A DNA stretch of 64,000 nt from Streptomyces sp. NWU339 (GCF_003143855.1 NZ_QFRK01000031.1:16065-80064), one strand, 5' to 3'; numbered from the stretch's first letter, positions 19,624-28,414 are shown. The notes: generated by a model not told the origin, from the sequence alone. A program made the numbers and translations.

Positions 19624-19703
19624 GTTTCCCGAGCAGAAGAGACCGCGCAGCCACGGATGTGAGACAGCCGTCTCGCATCGACAAGACTCCGGGAGGCCAC
19701 CCC

Positions 19704-20207
19704 ATGAGCGACGAGCTCGATGAGTTCTTTGTCGAGGAGGTCGAGGGGGGCGACGGGGAGAAGTCCAAGACGCTGAACCTGGCCGACAACCCGACAGTCC
19801 TCCTGGTGTGGGCCGCCAACCGTTTCAACCGGAGCTTCTCCCGGCACTACCAGAACGAGTTCGGCATCAGCGCGATGGAGTGGCGGATGCTGGTGATGCT
19901 CTGCAAGGAACCGGATGTCCCGGTGACCGCCGCCAGCCCTGCCGTGGGCTACGACAAGGGCGCGGTCAGCCGGTCGCTGAGCAAGCTGGCCAAGCTCGGC
20001 CTGGCGGAAGCCAAGGTCCTCGGCAACAACCCGCGCAACCGGCTGTGGCATCTCACGCCCGCAGGGTACGAACTCCACGACCGGATCCTCAGGTCGGCTC
20101 TGGAACGCCACAAGCAGGTGCTCGCCGGATTCACTCCCCAGGACGTGGAGAAGTTCAACGAGATGCTCAGGCTCTTCGGCGAGAACGCCGAGAACCTGCC
20201 GGAGTGA
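19704..20207 (+). CDS. MarR family transcriptional regulator
   Basis: 167 aa. ATG 19704 has GGGAGG upstream. Winged-helix core: ISAMEWRMLVMLCKE, then the recognition helix GYDKGAVSRSLSKLAKLGL (about residues 88-107) and the wing with NPRNRLWHLTPAG. An acidic N-terminal extension of about 30 residues (many Glu/Asp) precedes the dimerisation helix. It sits between the two modules of the island and converges on the monooxygenase operon, so it is the best candidate regulator for the aromatic module. Whether it binds the TGTTG-N6-CAACA sites is untested. Confidence 0.88.
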   Translation: MSDELDEFFVEEVEGGDGEKSKTLNLADNPTVLLVWAANRFNRSFSRHYQNEFGISAMEWRMLVMLCKEPDVPVTAASPAVGYDKGAVSRSLSKLAKLGLAEAKVLGNNPRNRLWHLTPAGYELHDRILRSALERHKQVLAGFTPQDVEKFNEMLRLFGENAENLPE

Positions 20208-20214
20208 CGGCAAG

Positions 20215-20250
20215 CCGGGGCCGGCGCCATGGGAATGGCGCCGGCCCCGG
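20215..20250. terminator. Bidirectional terminator between marR and monooxygenase
   Basis: 16-bp perfect GC stem (20215-20230 with 20235-20250) and a GGGA loop between convergent genes. Confidence 0.85.
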
Positions 20251-20263
20251 CCGGAACACCGCC

Positions 20264-21544
20264 TCAGGCGGGACGTCGCTGATCCTCGACCACTCCGAGC
20301 GGTGTCGGCACGACGGTCCCCGTGGTGTCGAGGAGCGGGCCGATCCAGTCCGTCGCCCGGGCCTGGTAGTTGTTGATCGCGTGGGTCTGCGTCGCCATGA
20401 GGTCCGTCAGATAACGCCCGAACGGCTGTGCGTTGTAGATGCCGGTGCCGCCCGCGACGCGGTACAACTCGGTGCCGTACCGGGCCGCGCGTGCGGGGAT
20501 GTGCGCGGACTGGAAGCGGAACTCCTCCAGTCGCTCGTCGCTGACCTCGGGACCTCCGCCGGCCTCGGAGATCATCGCGGCGTAGTTGGCGTACAGTCGC
20601 CCCTTCGCCTCCGAGACGAAGGAGTAGGCCTCGGCCAGCGCGAGGGCGGTGGCCGGGTCGACCCTGGGCCGGCGTTTGCCCCTGTTGAACTCCACCAGGG
20701 CGTCCGCCATGCCCTTCAGGGCGCCGAGCGCCGTCGGTGCCTGGGTGGCCCGTGAGAAGACCTGGAAGAACGGGAGCCTGAACAGCAGACCCGTGTTGAG
20801 CGCCAGGCCCGGTGCGGTTCTCCGGTGCACCTCGGTCCAGGTCAGGCTCCGGTGGTCGGGAACGAACGCGTCCTCGACCACGATGTCGTTGCTGCCGGTG
20901 GCCCGCAGACCGGACACGTCCCAGTTGTGGACGATCTCGTAGTCCTCGCGCGGGAGCAGCAGCACGTGGCTGCCGACCGGCCCTGGTCCGGGGGTCGGTT
21001 CGCCCTCGATGTTGGCCCCGAGCAGCGCCCAGTCGCAGTAGTCGCTGCCGGAGGAGAAGGACCACCGTCCGGACAGGCGGTACCCGCCGTCCACCCGCCT
21101 GGCCGTCTGGGGTGCGTACGGCGAGCTGATCAGGGTGGTCGTGTCCGAGGACCAGACGTCGGACTGTGCGCGGGGGTCGAAGAAACCCAGGTGGAAGTGG
21201 TGGATGCCGACCACGCCCAGGACCCACCCCACCGAGGGGTCGCCCTCGGCGAGGATGGAGGTCACCTCGAAGGACTCGATGGGAGTGAGCTCGTACCCGC
21301 CGTGGGCACGGGGCTGCAGCATCTGGAAGAAGCCGGCCCGCTGCATGTCCGCGATCGTCTCGGGCAGCAGCCGGTCCTGCCGGGCCTGCCGCGCCGCTCG
21401 CTCCTTGAGGACCGGGACCAGGTCCCGGGCCCGCCGCACCAGCGGCGAGGTGCTGAAGTCGCCCAGGAGGAATGCGTGGACGTCTCCGGTCGGTTCGACG
21501 TCACCGGTCAACCGGTCGGGGTGCAGCGCGAGGAGCTCGGTCAT
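20264..21544 (-). CDS. HsaA-like FADH2-dependent monooxygenase (two-component, oxygenase)
   Basis: 426 aa with an acyl-CoA dehydrogenase fold. ATG 21544 has AAAGGAA upstream. It resembles the oxygenase component of two-component aromatic hydroxylases such as HsaA and p-hydroxyphenylacetate hydroxylase C2, which use reduced flavin from a partner. Support: the MQRAGFFQMLQPRAHGGYEL segment, GRWSFSSGSDYCDW and GLRATGSNDIVVED. The acyl-CoA dehydrogenase catalytic Glu region is absent. The reductase partner is probably the flavin reductase at 32504, in the opposite operon. It is last of the CoA-transferase/lyase/ligase operon after a 67-bp gap. The phenolic substrate is unknown. Confidence 0.82.
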   Translation of the reverse strand: MTELLALHPDRLTGDVEPTGDVHAFLLGDFSTSPLVRRARDLVPVLKERAARQARQDRLLPETIADMQRAGFFQMLQPRAHGGYELTPIESFEVTSILAEGDPSVGWVLGVVGIHHFHLGFFDPRAQSDVWSSDTTTLISSPYAPQTARRVDGGYRLSGRWSFSSGSDYCDWALLGANIEGEPTPGPGPVGSHVLLLPREDYEIVHNWDVSGLRATGSNDIVVEDAFVPDHRSLTWTEVHRRTAPGLALNTGLLFRLPFFQVFSRATQAPTALGALKGMADALVEFNRGKRRPRVDPATALALAEAYSFVSEAKGRLYANYAAMISEAGGGPEVSDERLEEFRFQSAHIPARAARYGTELYRVAGGTGIYNAQPFGRYLTDLMATQTHAINNYQARATDWIGPLLDTTGTVVPTPLGVVEDQRRPA

Positions 21545-21611
21545 GGGGCGTTCCTTTCCGCGGTCGTGCAAGGCTGCTGTGGCAGGTCCACTGGCGGGAC
21601 GTGTGAGGGGT

Positions 21612-23228
21612 TCACCTGGGCCCGGGCCGGGCCGGCTGCTGGTCGGCGGAGACGTCGACCTCACGGGCCCGGTCGCGCAGAGTGGCGTCTGCCCTCAGGA
21701 GGTGTTTGGCGACCTTCCCGGTCGGTGTGAGCGGCATGTCCTGGGTGAGGAGGACGTAGCGGGGCCGCTTGATGCGGGCCAGCCGGGCGCCGCAGAAGTC
21801 GGCGACCTCCTGCTCGGTCAGGAGGGAGTCCGCACGGGGCGTGGCGACCAGCAGGATGTCCTCGTCGCCCATCTCGGACGGCACTCCGACCGCGGCCGCC
21901 AGCACCACCTCCGGGTGTTCGGCGACCACCCTGTCGAGCTCGGCTCCGGAGACGTTCTCGCCCCGCCGGCGGATGATGTCCTTCTTCCGCGCGACGAAGT
22001 AGTACCAGCCGTCCTCGTCCCGTCGCACCAGATCGCCGGTCCTGAACCAGTCGCCCTCGAAGGCGTCGGCCGTCTGTTCGGGTTCGCGGAAGTACTCCAG
22101 CATCACGATGGGCGTCCGTACCCAGAGCTCCCCGACCTCGCCGTCGGGAACGTCCGCACCGGCTTCGTCCACGATGCGGCACTGCGCCCACGGCCGTGCG
22201 GGATCAGGATGCCGGCAGAGCCTGCCCATGCTGCCCGGCCTGGCCTCCGCGTCGTACGGGGTGCTCAGGATGCCCGGGATCTCGGTCATGCCGTACCCGC
22301 CCACCAGGTGGGGCACCTCGAACCGCTCCCGGAACGCTCGTGTGCTCGCCTGCCGGATCCCGTAGACCTTGCGCAGACCGTGGCCGGGCACGTACTCGTC
22401 GCCGGGCCGGTTGAGCAGGATCGCGCTGATCGCCTCGATCATGTTGACCTGCGTCGCGCCGAGCCGCTTGACCGTGGGCCAGAAGCGCGAGGCGGAGAAA
22501 CGCGGTTCCAGCAGGAGGGTGGCACCGGCGGCGAGCGCTCCGGCCACGGAATAGAGCAGGCCGTTGACGTGGAACAGTGGAAGGATGGTGAGCACCCGGT
22601 CGTGCGGCTGCAGCCGCACCCGCTCCACGAAGCTCTCTCCGGCGGCGATCACGCTCTGCTGGCTGTGCAGGACGCCCTTCGGGAAACCGGTGGTCCCCGA
22701 GGTGTAGATCATGACGCACGGAGCCTGCCGGTCACCGCCGCCCAGCTCGATCGGCTCGGCGTCGAGGAGCCCGCCGTCGAGCCGCTGGATCCAGGCGGAG
22801 CTGTCGACGTCGTCGCGTGCGGCCTCGGCGACCGGTTCGGCGGCCTCGTCGCAGAGGATCGCCCGGGCACCCGACTGACGGAGCACGTAGGCCGCTTCCT
22901 CCGCCTTGAAGTCGGGGTTGACGGGCACGAACACCGCACCCAGCCCGGCGGCGGCCAGCAGGGCGAGTACATGCCAGTCGCTGTTGCGGCCCATGACGAG
23001 CACCCGGTCCCCGGCCTCCACCCCCCTGTTCCGGAGGTGGCCGGCCAGCCGTCCCGTCGCGTCGGCGGCCTGGGCCCAGGTCCATGAACGCTCACCGCAC
23101 ACCAGCATCGGACGGTCCGGATCCGCCGCGGCCCGGCCGGCCACCAGGTCGATCAGGGTGTCATCGTGCTCCCGGTAGAGAGCGAGCACCTCGGCCGAGG
23201 TGTACCGATCGCCCCACTCATCAGTCAT
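21612..23228 (-). CDS. Acyl-CoA ligase (AMP-forming, CaiC-like)
   Basis: 538 aa. ATG 23228 overlaps the lyase stop by 8 bp. Complete ANL enzyme: P-loop YTSGTTGFPKG (about residue 178), GYGMTEIPG (A5), GDWFRTGDL (A7), the hinge with KKDIIRRRGENVS (A8) and the catalytic lysine in PLTPTGKVAKH (A10). The closest recalled relatives are crotonobetaine/carnitine-CoA and medium-chain or aryl acid ligases. It converts a carboxylic acid to its CoA thioester using ATP. Its place between a lyase and a hydroxylase suggests activation of the substrate or of a ring-cleavage product. Confidence 0.85.
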   Translation of the reverse strand: MTDEWGDRYTSAEVLALYREHDDTLIDLVAGRAAADPDRPMLVCGERSWTWAQAADATGRLAGHLRNRGVEAGDRVLVMGRNSDWHVLALLAAAGLGAVFVPVNPDFKAEEAAYVLRQSGARAILCDEAAEPVAEAARDDVDSSAWIQRLDGGLLDAEPIELGGGDRQAPCVMIYTSGTTGFPKGVLHSQQSVIAAGESFVERVRLQPHDRVLTILPLFHVNGLLYSVAGALAAGATLLLEPRFSASRFWPTVKRLGATQVNMIEAISAILLNRPGDEYVPGHGLRKVYGIRQASTRAFRERFEVPHLVGGYGMTEIPGILSTPYDAEARPGSMGRLCRHPDPARPWAQCRIVDEAGADVPDGEVGELWVRTPIVMLEYFREPEQTADAFEGDWFRTGDLVRRDEDGWYYFVARKKDIIRRRGENVSGAELDRVVAEHPEVVLAAAVGVPSEMGDEDILLVATPRADSLLTEQEVADFCGARLARIKRPRYVLLTQDMPLTPTGKVAKHLLRADATLRDRAREVDVSADQQPARPGPR

Positions 23229-23997
23229 GCGTGGTCTCCTCGGGATCCGAGTACGGGATGCCCTCCCTGGTGAGCTGCCAGATGGTGCGGGCGGAGGGCT
23301 GGGCGAACTCCTCCACCACATGGCCGAGCAGACCGCCGGCCCGGGACACCACGGCAAGTCCGCGACCGGCCTTCAGCGGGATCCCGATCTCCAGGAACAG
23401 CGCGGCGATGGCACCCGTGGCGTTGATGGTGAGGTGACGGCCGCCCCGGGCCGCGTCCACCTCGCGGCTCAGCCGCCGCAGCAGGTCGACGTAGCGGCCG
23501 GTGATTCCGTTCTCCTCGGCCACTTCGAGGAGGGTGACCGCGCGCGGGTCGTCCGGCTTGTGCAGGCGGTGGCCGAATCCCGGTACCGGCCGCTTGGCGC
23601 TCACGTACTCCTCTGCCACGCGCTTGCAGTAGGCGTCCGGGTCCTCGCCGCTCTCGACACCCTCCACCAGCAGTTCGGCGCAGCCCTCCATGGTCCCGGC
23701 GAACACCGGCCCGACCGACAGCAGTCCGGCGGCGATCGCCACCTGCACGTCGTCCGGCACGCTGTCGGCTGCCAGCCTGGTGATGATCGACGTGGGGGTC
23801 CACCCGTGCTCCATGAGCGTGACCAGGCAGGCGTCGAGAACCCGTGCTTCGGGCGGCGTGGGCATCCGGCCGACGGACAGGAAGTAGATCATGTCCGTGA
23901 AGCTGTGCCGGCCGATGAGGTCCTCGCACAGGTCCTTCCCGCGGACGGTGATCGAGGTCGCGTCGGAGGTCGCGATGTGGGTGCGGCTGCTGGTCAC
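23221..23997 (-). CDS. Citryl-CoA lyase-like, reduced citrate synthase domain
   Basis: 258 aa, a minimal citrate synthase fold. GTG 23997 overlaps the CoA-transferase stop as GTGA. PGFGHRLHKPDDPR is present (near residue 142). The position of the first catalytic His (GDVHGG in the other paralogue) reads GPVFAG, and the Asp position (NIDGA) reads NATGA. Proteins of this size next to CaiB transferases are usually annotated citryl-CoA lyases and are presumed to cleave acyl-CoA substrates. The lost residues fit a lyase with different acid-base chemistry, or another substrate. Confidence 0.65.
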   Translation of the reverse strand: MTSSRTHIATSDATSITVRGKDLCEDLIGRHSFTDMIYFLSVGRMPTPPEARVLDACLVTLMEHGWTPTSIITRLAADSVPDDVQVAIAAGLLSVGPVFAGTMEGCAELLVEGVESGEDPDAYCKRVAEEYVSAKRPVPGFGHRLHKPDDPRAVTLLEVAEENGITGRYVDLLRRLSREVDAARGGRHLTINATGAIAALFLEIGIPLKAGRGLAVVSRAGGLLGHVVEEFAQPSARTIWQLTREGIPYSDPEETTHD

Positions 23998-25181
23998 TGT
24001 GCGGTTCCTGACTCCGGTGCCGGCGCGGAGCCGACCAGTTCGTCGTGGTATTCGTCGAGCGCGGGCGCCGTGGTGCCGAAGCCCGCTCGCACGCCGTTGA
24101 TGCTCAGCGGCAGCCCGGTGAGCTTGAGCCGGTCGTCGGCGTTGTCCAGGACGATGTCCATGGCGTGGGTCTGGGGGTGCTCCAGCACCTGCGGGATCGA
24201 ATGGATGGGTGCGCACGGCACGCCGGCGCGCTCCAGACACGCGATCCAGTCGGCGACGGTGCTGCGGCCGACGAGTTCGGAGATGAGCGGAAGCAGCGTG
24301 GCCCGGTTCTCGTTGCGCGCGGCGTTCGTGGCGAAGCGGGGGTCGCTCGCCCACTCGGGCTTCTCCAGGGCCGCGGCCAGCTTGGCGAACAGGCGGTCGT
24401 TGCCCGCGGCGATGATGAACGGGCCGTCCGACGCCTCGAACGCGCCGTAGGGAGTCAACGAGTTGTGGCCGGTACCGACCCGGGGCGGGATGGTGCCGGT
24501 CGCCCCGTAGTCCGCGATGTGCCGTCCCGCCCAGCTGACGGCCGTCTCCAGCAAGGAGGTCCTCACCTCACCGCCGACCCCCGTCGACTGGCGTTCCAGG
24601 ACCGCGGCGAGCACGCCGATCACGGTCCACATGCCCGTTCCGAGGTCGACGACCGACGGACCCACCCGGGAGGGCGGACCGCTCGGGTCACCGTTGATGG
24701 CGATGAGACCGGAGAAGGCCTGCAGCAGCGGCTCGTAGCCGGGGCGGTTCGCCATCGGACCGGTGTGACCGAACGCCGACATCGAGCAGTAGATCAGCCG
24801 GGGGTTCACGGCCCTGAGCGTCTCGGCGTCGGCCCCGAGCTTGTTCTCGACGCCCGGGCGCAGGTTGTGGATGAAGACGTCGGCGTCGCGGATGAGGTCG
24901 AGGAAGACCTTGTAGTCGGCCTCGTCGTCCAGCGACAGCACGACGGACCGCTTGTTCCGGTTCATCATGTGGAAACTGACCGAACTGTCGCCCACGAACG
25001 GCGGGCCCCAGCCGCGCGCGTCGTCCCCGCCGGGCTTCTCGACCTTGATGACCTCGGCGCCGAGGTCACCGAGAATCAACGAGGCGTACGGGGCGGCCAG
25101 GTTCTGGCCCATCTCGACGACCTTCAGGCCCGGAAGCATTCCGAGCGGCTTACCCGCTCCCTCGTTTCCCCGAACTCCCAC
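23994..25181 (-). CDS. Family III (CaiB/BaiF) CoA-transferase, second copy
   Basis: 395 aa. GTG 25181 has AGGAG 6 bases upstream. Fold markers are VVEMGQNLAAPYASLILGDL, DVFIHNLRPG and GMWTVIGVLAAVLERQ. At the catalytic position, where family members have YD (the other copy reads RPAYDQV), this protein reads RPGYEPLLQAFSG, a glutamate. It leads the operon transferase-lyase-ligase-monooxygenase, and its promoter carries two TGTTG-N6-CAACA operators. It probably forms the CoA ester split by the adjacent lyase. With Glu in place of Asp, transfer may be slowed or altered. Confidence 0.82.
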   Translation of the reverse strand: MGVRGNEGAGKPLGMLPGLKVVEMGQNLAAPYASLILGDLGAEVIKVEKPGGDDARGWGPPFVGDSSVSFHMMNRNKRSVVLSLDDEADYKVFLDLIRDADVFIHNLRPGVENKLGADAETLRAVNPRLIYCSMSAFGHTGPMANRPGYEPLLQAFSGLIAINGDPSGPPSRVGPSVVDLGTGMWTVIGVLAAVLERQSTGVGGEVRTSLLETAVSWAGRHIADYGATGTIPPRVGTGHNSLTPYGAFEASDGPFIIAAGNDRLFAKLAAALEKPEWASDPRFATNAARNENRATLLPLISELVGRSTVADWIACLERAGVPCAPIHSIPQVLEHPQTHAMDIVLDNADDRLKLTGLPLSINGVRAGFGTTAPALDEYHDELVGSAPAPESGTAQ

Positions 25182-25235
25182 AGCTTTCTCCTAGCGGCTT
25201 GGGCCCGGGCACTGGAGAACCCGGCGCGGACCAAT

Positions 25236-25292
25236 CAAGTTGTTGTGGTGTCAACAGCATCCTCAGGTCAACTTGTTGTGTTGTCAACAGCA
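25236..25292 (-). promoter_or_regulatory. Promoter with two phased operators, CoA-transferase operon
   Basis: Two 24-bp direct repeats (22/24 identical) start at 25236 and 25269, 33 bp apart (three helical turns). Each contains TGTTG-N6-CAACA (25241-25256 and 25274-25289). Minus-strand -35 TTGACA (25287-25282) lies in one operator. A 17-bp spacer leads to -10 GAGGAT (25264-25259), and the predicted start falls in the other operator. This is typical repressor architecture. Confidence 0.65.
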
Positions 25293-25381
25293 ATCCGGGG
25301 CGCTCCCCCCGACCGCTCGGATTCCGGTACGGAATTCCGACGCGGGGAAGCGCCCCGGATGCTCGCGGCAGCGGATGCGGC

Positions 25382-26734
25382 TCAGCGGTCGGCCAGCGAC
25401 TCCTGCGGCTCCGCGGAGCGGTCGGTGAGGAAGAAGGCCGTCACCAGGCTGATCAACGCCATTCCCATCAAGTACGGCGCGACCGCGATGACCGTGCCGA
25501 ATCCCTGCGTCAGCGCCTCGGCGATCATCGGCGCGAACGCGCCACCTAGGACGGCTCCGACGGCGTAGGCGAGCGACACCCCGGAGAGCCTGATCCTGGC
25601 CGGGAACATCTCCGCGAAGAGCGCCGACTGGGGGCCGTAGGTCAGGCCCAGCGGCACCGCCAGGGTCAGCAGGGCCACGCCGACGCCCGGTCCGGTGCCC
25701 TGACTGAGCAGCCAGAACTGCGGGAGGAGCAGCACGAACAGCAGCGAGTAGCCGAACTTGTAGACGACCGGACGGCCGGAGAGATCGCTCCACCGCGCGC
25801 CGACGTAGGTGAACGCGATCCACACGGCGCTGGCCGCGAAGAGCCACATCAGCACCTGAGGGCGAGGAAGGTCATGGGCGCTGGTCACGTAGGCCAGCGC
25901 GAAGCCGCCGACGATCATGTAGCCGGCGGCGATGTTGCCCACCATCGTGGCGGCGGCCTTCAGGACCTTGGTGCCGTGAGTGCTGAACAGCTCACGCAGG
26001 GGCGTCTTCGCCTTGGCCTTCGACTCCTCGAGCTCGGTGAAGACCGGCGACTCGGCGACCTGGGACCGCACGTACTGCCCCACCACGACCAGCACGACGG
26101 AGAAGAGGAAGGGCAGTCGCCAGCCCCACGCGTCGAAGGCCTCCTTGCCGAGCAGGGCGTTGAAGGCGCCCATCACGGTGATGGCGAGCATCATCCCGAG
26201 CGGCACGCCCATCTGCGGGAAGGACCCCATCCGCCCTCGGTGACCGGTCCTGGCGTGTTCCACGGCGAGCATGGCCGCGCCGCCCCACTCGCCACCGGCG
26301 GAGAGCCCCTGGAGGCAGCGCAGGAGGATGAGCAGGATCGGGGCCGCGATTCCGATGGCCGCGGTCGTCGGCAGCAGGCCGACCAGCGTGGTCGACACGC
26401 CCATCAGCCCGAGCGTCAGCACCAGGACGATGCGACGGCCGAACCGGTCGCCCAGATAACCCGAGACGACGGCGCCGAGCGGACGGAAGAAGAAGCTCAC
26501 CCCGGCGGTCGCCAGGGCGGTGAGCTGGCTCCACTGGCCGAGCCCGCTGAAGAAGAGGTCACCGAAGAGCAGGGCCGCGACCTGCGCGTAGACCAGGAAG
26601 TCGTACCACTCGATGGTGGTGCCCACCAGCGTGGCGTAGACGACCCGGCGGCGTTGCTTCTCCTCGCCCCCTGGAGCGGGGCCGGTCGCCAGGGCGACCG
26701 ACGCTTTGGGCTCAGCAGTCTGATTCGCTTCCAT
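25382..26734 (-). CDS. MHS-family MFS transporter, second copy
   Basis: 450 aa with about twelve membrane helices. ATG 26734 has GAGAGGA upstream. Signatures TTIEWYDFLVYAQVAALLF and GDRFGRRIVLV mark the metabolite:H+ symporter group, with LSAGGEWGGAAML in helix 5. It belongs to the aromatic module by position, upstream of the CoA-transferase operon and divergent from the P450 operon. It probably imports the aromatic or carboxylic substrate. It is distinct from the first transporter, so the island may have two growth substrates or import an intermediate. Confidence 0.85.
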   Translation of the reverse strand: MEANQTAEPKASVALATGPAPGGEEKQRRRVVYATLVGTTIEWYDFLVYAQVAALLFGDLFFSGLGQWSQLTALATAGVSFFFRPLGAVVSGYLGDRFGRRIVLVLTLGLMGVSTTLVGLLPTTAAIGIAAPILLILLRCLQGLSAGGEWGGAAMLAVEHARTGHRGRMGSFPQMGVPLGMMLAITVMGAFNALLGKEAFDAWGWRLPFLFSVVLVVVGQYVRSQVAESPVFTELEESKAKAKTPLRELFSTHGTKVLKAAATMVGNIAAGYMIVGGFALAYVTSAHDLPRPQVLMWLFAASAVWIAFTYVGARWSDLSGRPVVYKFGYSLLFVLLLPQFWLLSQGTGPGVGVALLTLAVPLGLTYGPQSALFAEMFPARIRLSGVSLAYAVGAVLGGAFAPMIAEALTQGFGTVIAVAPYLMGMALISLVTAFFLTDRSAEPQESLADR

Positions 26735-26880
26735 GACGTCCTCTCTCGACTGGATACCGCTACGGAAGTGCCGCCCCCGAACCGACGATGAGCCGCGACA
26801 CGAGAAGGCTCGTTCCGGACACGGGACAACGCGGCTCAGCAAGATGTTGAGTGATCAAGGGCACACGTTCTCCCTCCGTT

Positions 26881-26908
26881 CTTGACTTGTCAAGGGTCAA
26901 TTTGACAA
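26881..26908. promoter_or_regulatory. Nested palindromes in transporter/P450 divergent region
   Basis: CTTGAC-TT-GTCAAG (26881-26894) and GTCAA-T-TTGAC (26896-26906) are perfect. TTGTCAA/TTGACAA also pair across them. A half-matching site, TGTTG-N6-CAAGG, lies at 26845-26860. The rest of 26735-27057 shows no gene. Likely operators for the transporter. Confidence 0.45.
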
Positions 26909-27057
26909 CTGTGGAAAAAGTGCACCTGTCCACAGTCGGGGGACTCCAGGGTCTCCGTGAGCCTCGCCCGCGGCCGGTCGGCGGGCTTCGGTGCCTCCCC
27001 GGTCGGCGCGATCGTGTGCCGGTCGGGCCTTGCGGCCGCCTCGGTCACCGAGGTTCG

Positions 27058-27111
27058 TTGACAAATCATCAACCGCCGGGACAGACTCGGCCACCTGTTG
27101 ACGAAACAACA
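27058..27111 (+). promoter_or_regulatory. P450 operon promoter and TGTTG-N6-CAACA operator
   Basis: -35 TTGACA (27058-27063), an 18-bp spacer, and -10 CAGACT (27082-27087). The operator TGTTG-ACGAAA-CAACA (27096-27111) starts at the predicted transcription start, where a bound repressor would block initiation. GTTGA-N7-TCAAC overlaps the -35. Confidence 0.6.
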
Positions 27112-27148
27112 TGCGGCCGCTGCGGCCGCTGAGGGAGGGTGGAGACGG

Positions 27149-28414
27149 ATGGCGGTGGTGGATCAGCGACCGACGGCCGCACGATGCCCCGTGACCAGCG
27201 GTTTCAGGCCGTTCGACCACGACGGCACCTACGAGTTCTTCTCGACGGCCCGTCGCGAGGCGCCGGTGTTCTACAACGAGGAGACCGACTACTGGGTCGT
27301 CACGAAGCGGGAGGACGTCCTCTCGGTGTTCAAGGACCCCGAGCGGTTCTCCGCCTCGAACGTCCTGGACTCGCTGGAGAGCTACCCCGAGGAACTGACC
27401 CGGTTCCTCACCGACAGCGGATTTACCGTCGAACCGGTGCAGTCCAACACGGACCGGCCCCGGCACACCCGGATCCGGCAGAGCGCCGGCCAGTTCCTCA
27501 ACCCCAAGCGCTATCGCGAGTACGAGCCGCGGATCCGCGAGCTGGTGCAGGAGTACGTGGCCGGCCTGCGCGGCAAGGACGAGGTCGACATCGTCGCCGA
27601 GCTGACGCACGAGATGCCCGCGCGCGTGGTGTTCATGCTCCTCGGGGTCGACGACGTGGACCCCCTGATGATCAAGCGGTGGGCGCTCAACCGCGCCACG
27701 ATGATCTGGGGCAAGCTGACCCGGCAGGAAATGATCGATGCCGGCCATGAGCTGAACGACTTCTTCCACTTCTGCAAGGAGATCGTCGAGGACCGCAAGC
27801 GGGCACCGCGCGACGACTACCCCAGCAAACTGCTGGAACTGCGCGGGGGCGACGACTCGGTACTGACCGAGAACGAGATCGTCTGTCTGGTGTTCGCGCT
27901 GCTGCTGGCCGGTCACGAGGCCGTGACCAACGGTCTGACCATCAGCATCCTCACGCTGCTGGAGAACCGCGGGACCTGGGAGGAACTGGTCGCGGATCCG
28001 GCACTGATCCCGCGTGCGATCGAGGAGGTCCTCCGGCACAGCACCCCGGTCATGACCTGGCGGCGCAGGGCCCTCGAGGACGTCGAACTCAGCGGCGTGA
28101 CCATCCCCGCGGGAGGCAAGGTCCTGCTGAGCCTGGCATCGGCGAACCACGACGAGGACCGGTACGAACGGCCGTCGGACTTCGACATCCACCGCCCCGA
28201 CGCACGAGGTCACCTGTCCTTCGGATACGGCGTCCACGTGTGCATGGGCGCCCCTCTGGCACGCATCGAAATGAAGATCGTGCTGGAAGAACTCATCAAC
28301 GCCTTCCCCGGCATGGAGCTGGTGAAGGGACAACGACCCGCATGGACGAAGACGATGGCCCACCGCGGTCCGCAGAGTCTGCTGGTCCGGCTTGGAGGTT
28401 CTGACCATGGCTGA
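27149..28414 (+). CDS. Cytochrome P450 (class I, bacterial)
   Basis: 421 aa. ATG 27149 has GGAG 4 bases upstream. Heme-binding loop FGYGVHVCMG (Cys near residue 365), EEVLR of the ExxR motif, and I-helix LLLAGHEAVTNG (near 253). The usual threonine after the acidic residue (AGxET or AGxDT) is alanine here. The next two genes encode a [2Fe-2S] ferredoxin and its reductase, giving a complete electron chain. In an operon with ring-cleavage genes, O-demethylation or hydroxylation of an aromatic acid is plausible. The CYP family cannot be fixed without a search. Confidence 0.9.
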   Translation: MAVVDQRPTAARCPVTSGFRPFDHDGTYEFFSTARREAPVFYNEETDYWVVTKREDVLSVFKDPERFSASNVLDSLESYPEELTRFLTDSGFTVEPVQSNTDRPRHTRIRQSAGQFLNPKRYREYEPRIRELVQEYVAGLRGKDEVDIVAELTHEMPARVVFMLLGVDDVDPLMIKRWALNRATMIWGKLTRQEMIDAGHELNDFFHFCKEIVEDRKRAPRDDYPSKLLELRGGDDSVLTENEIVCLVFALLLAGHEAVTNGLTISILTLLENRGTWEELVADPALIPRAIEEVLRHSTPVMTWRRRALEDVELSGVTIPAGGKVLLSLASANHDEDRYERPSDFDIHRPDARGHLSFGYGVHVCMGAPLARIEMKIVLEELINAFPGMELVKGQRPAWTKTMAHRGPQSLLVRLGGSDHG

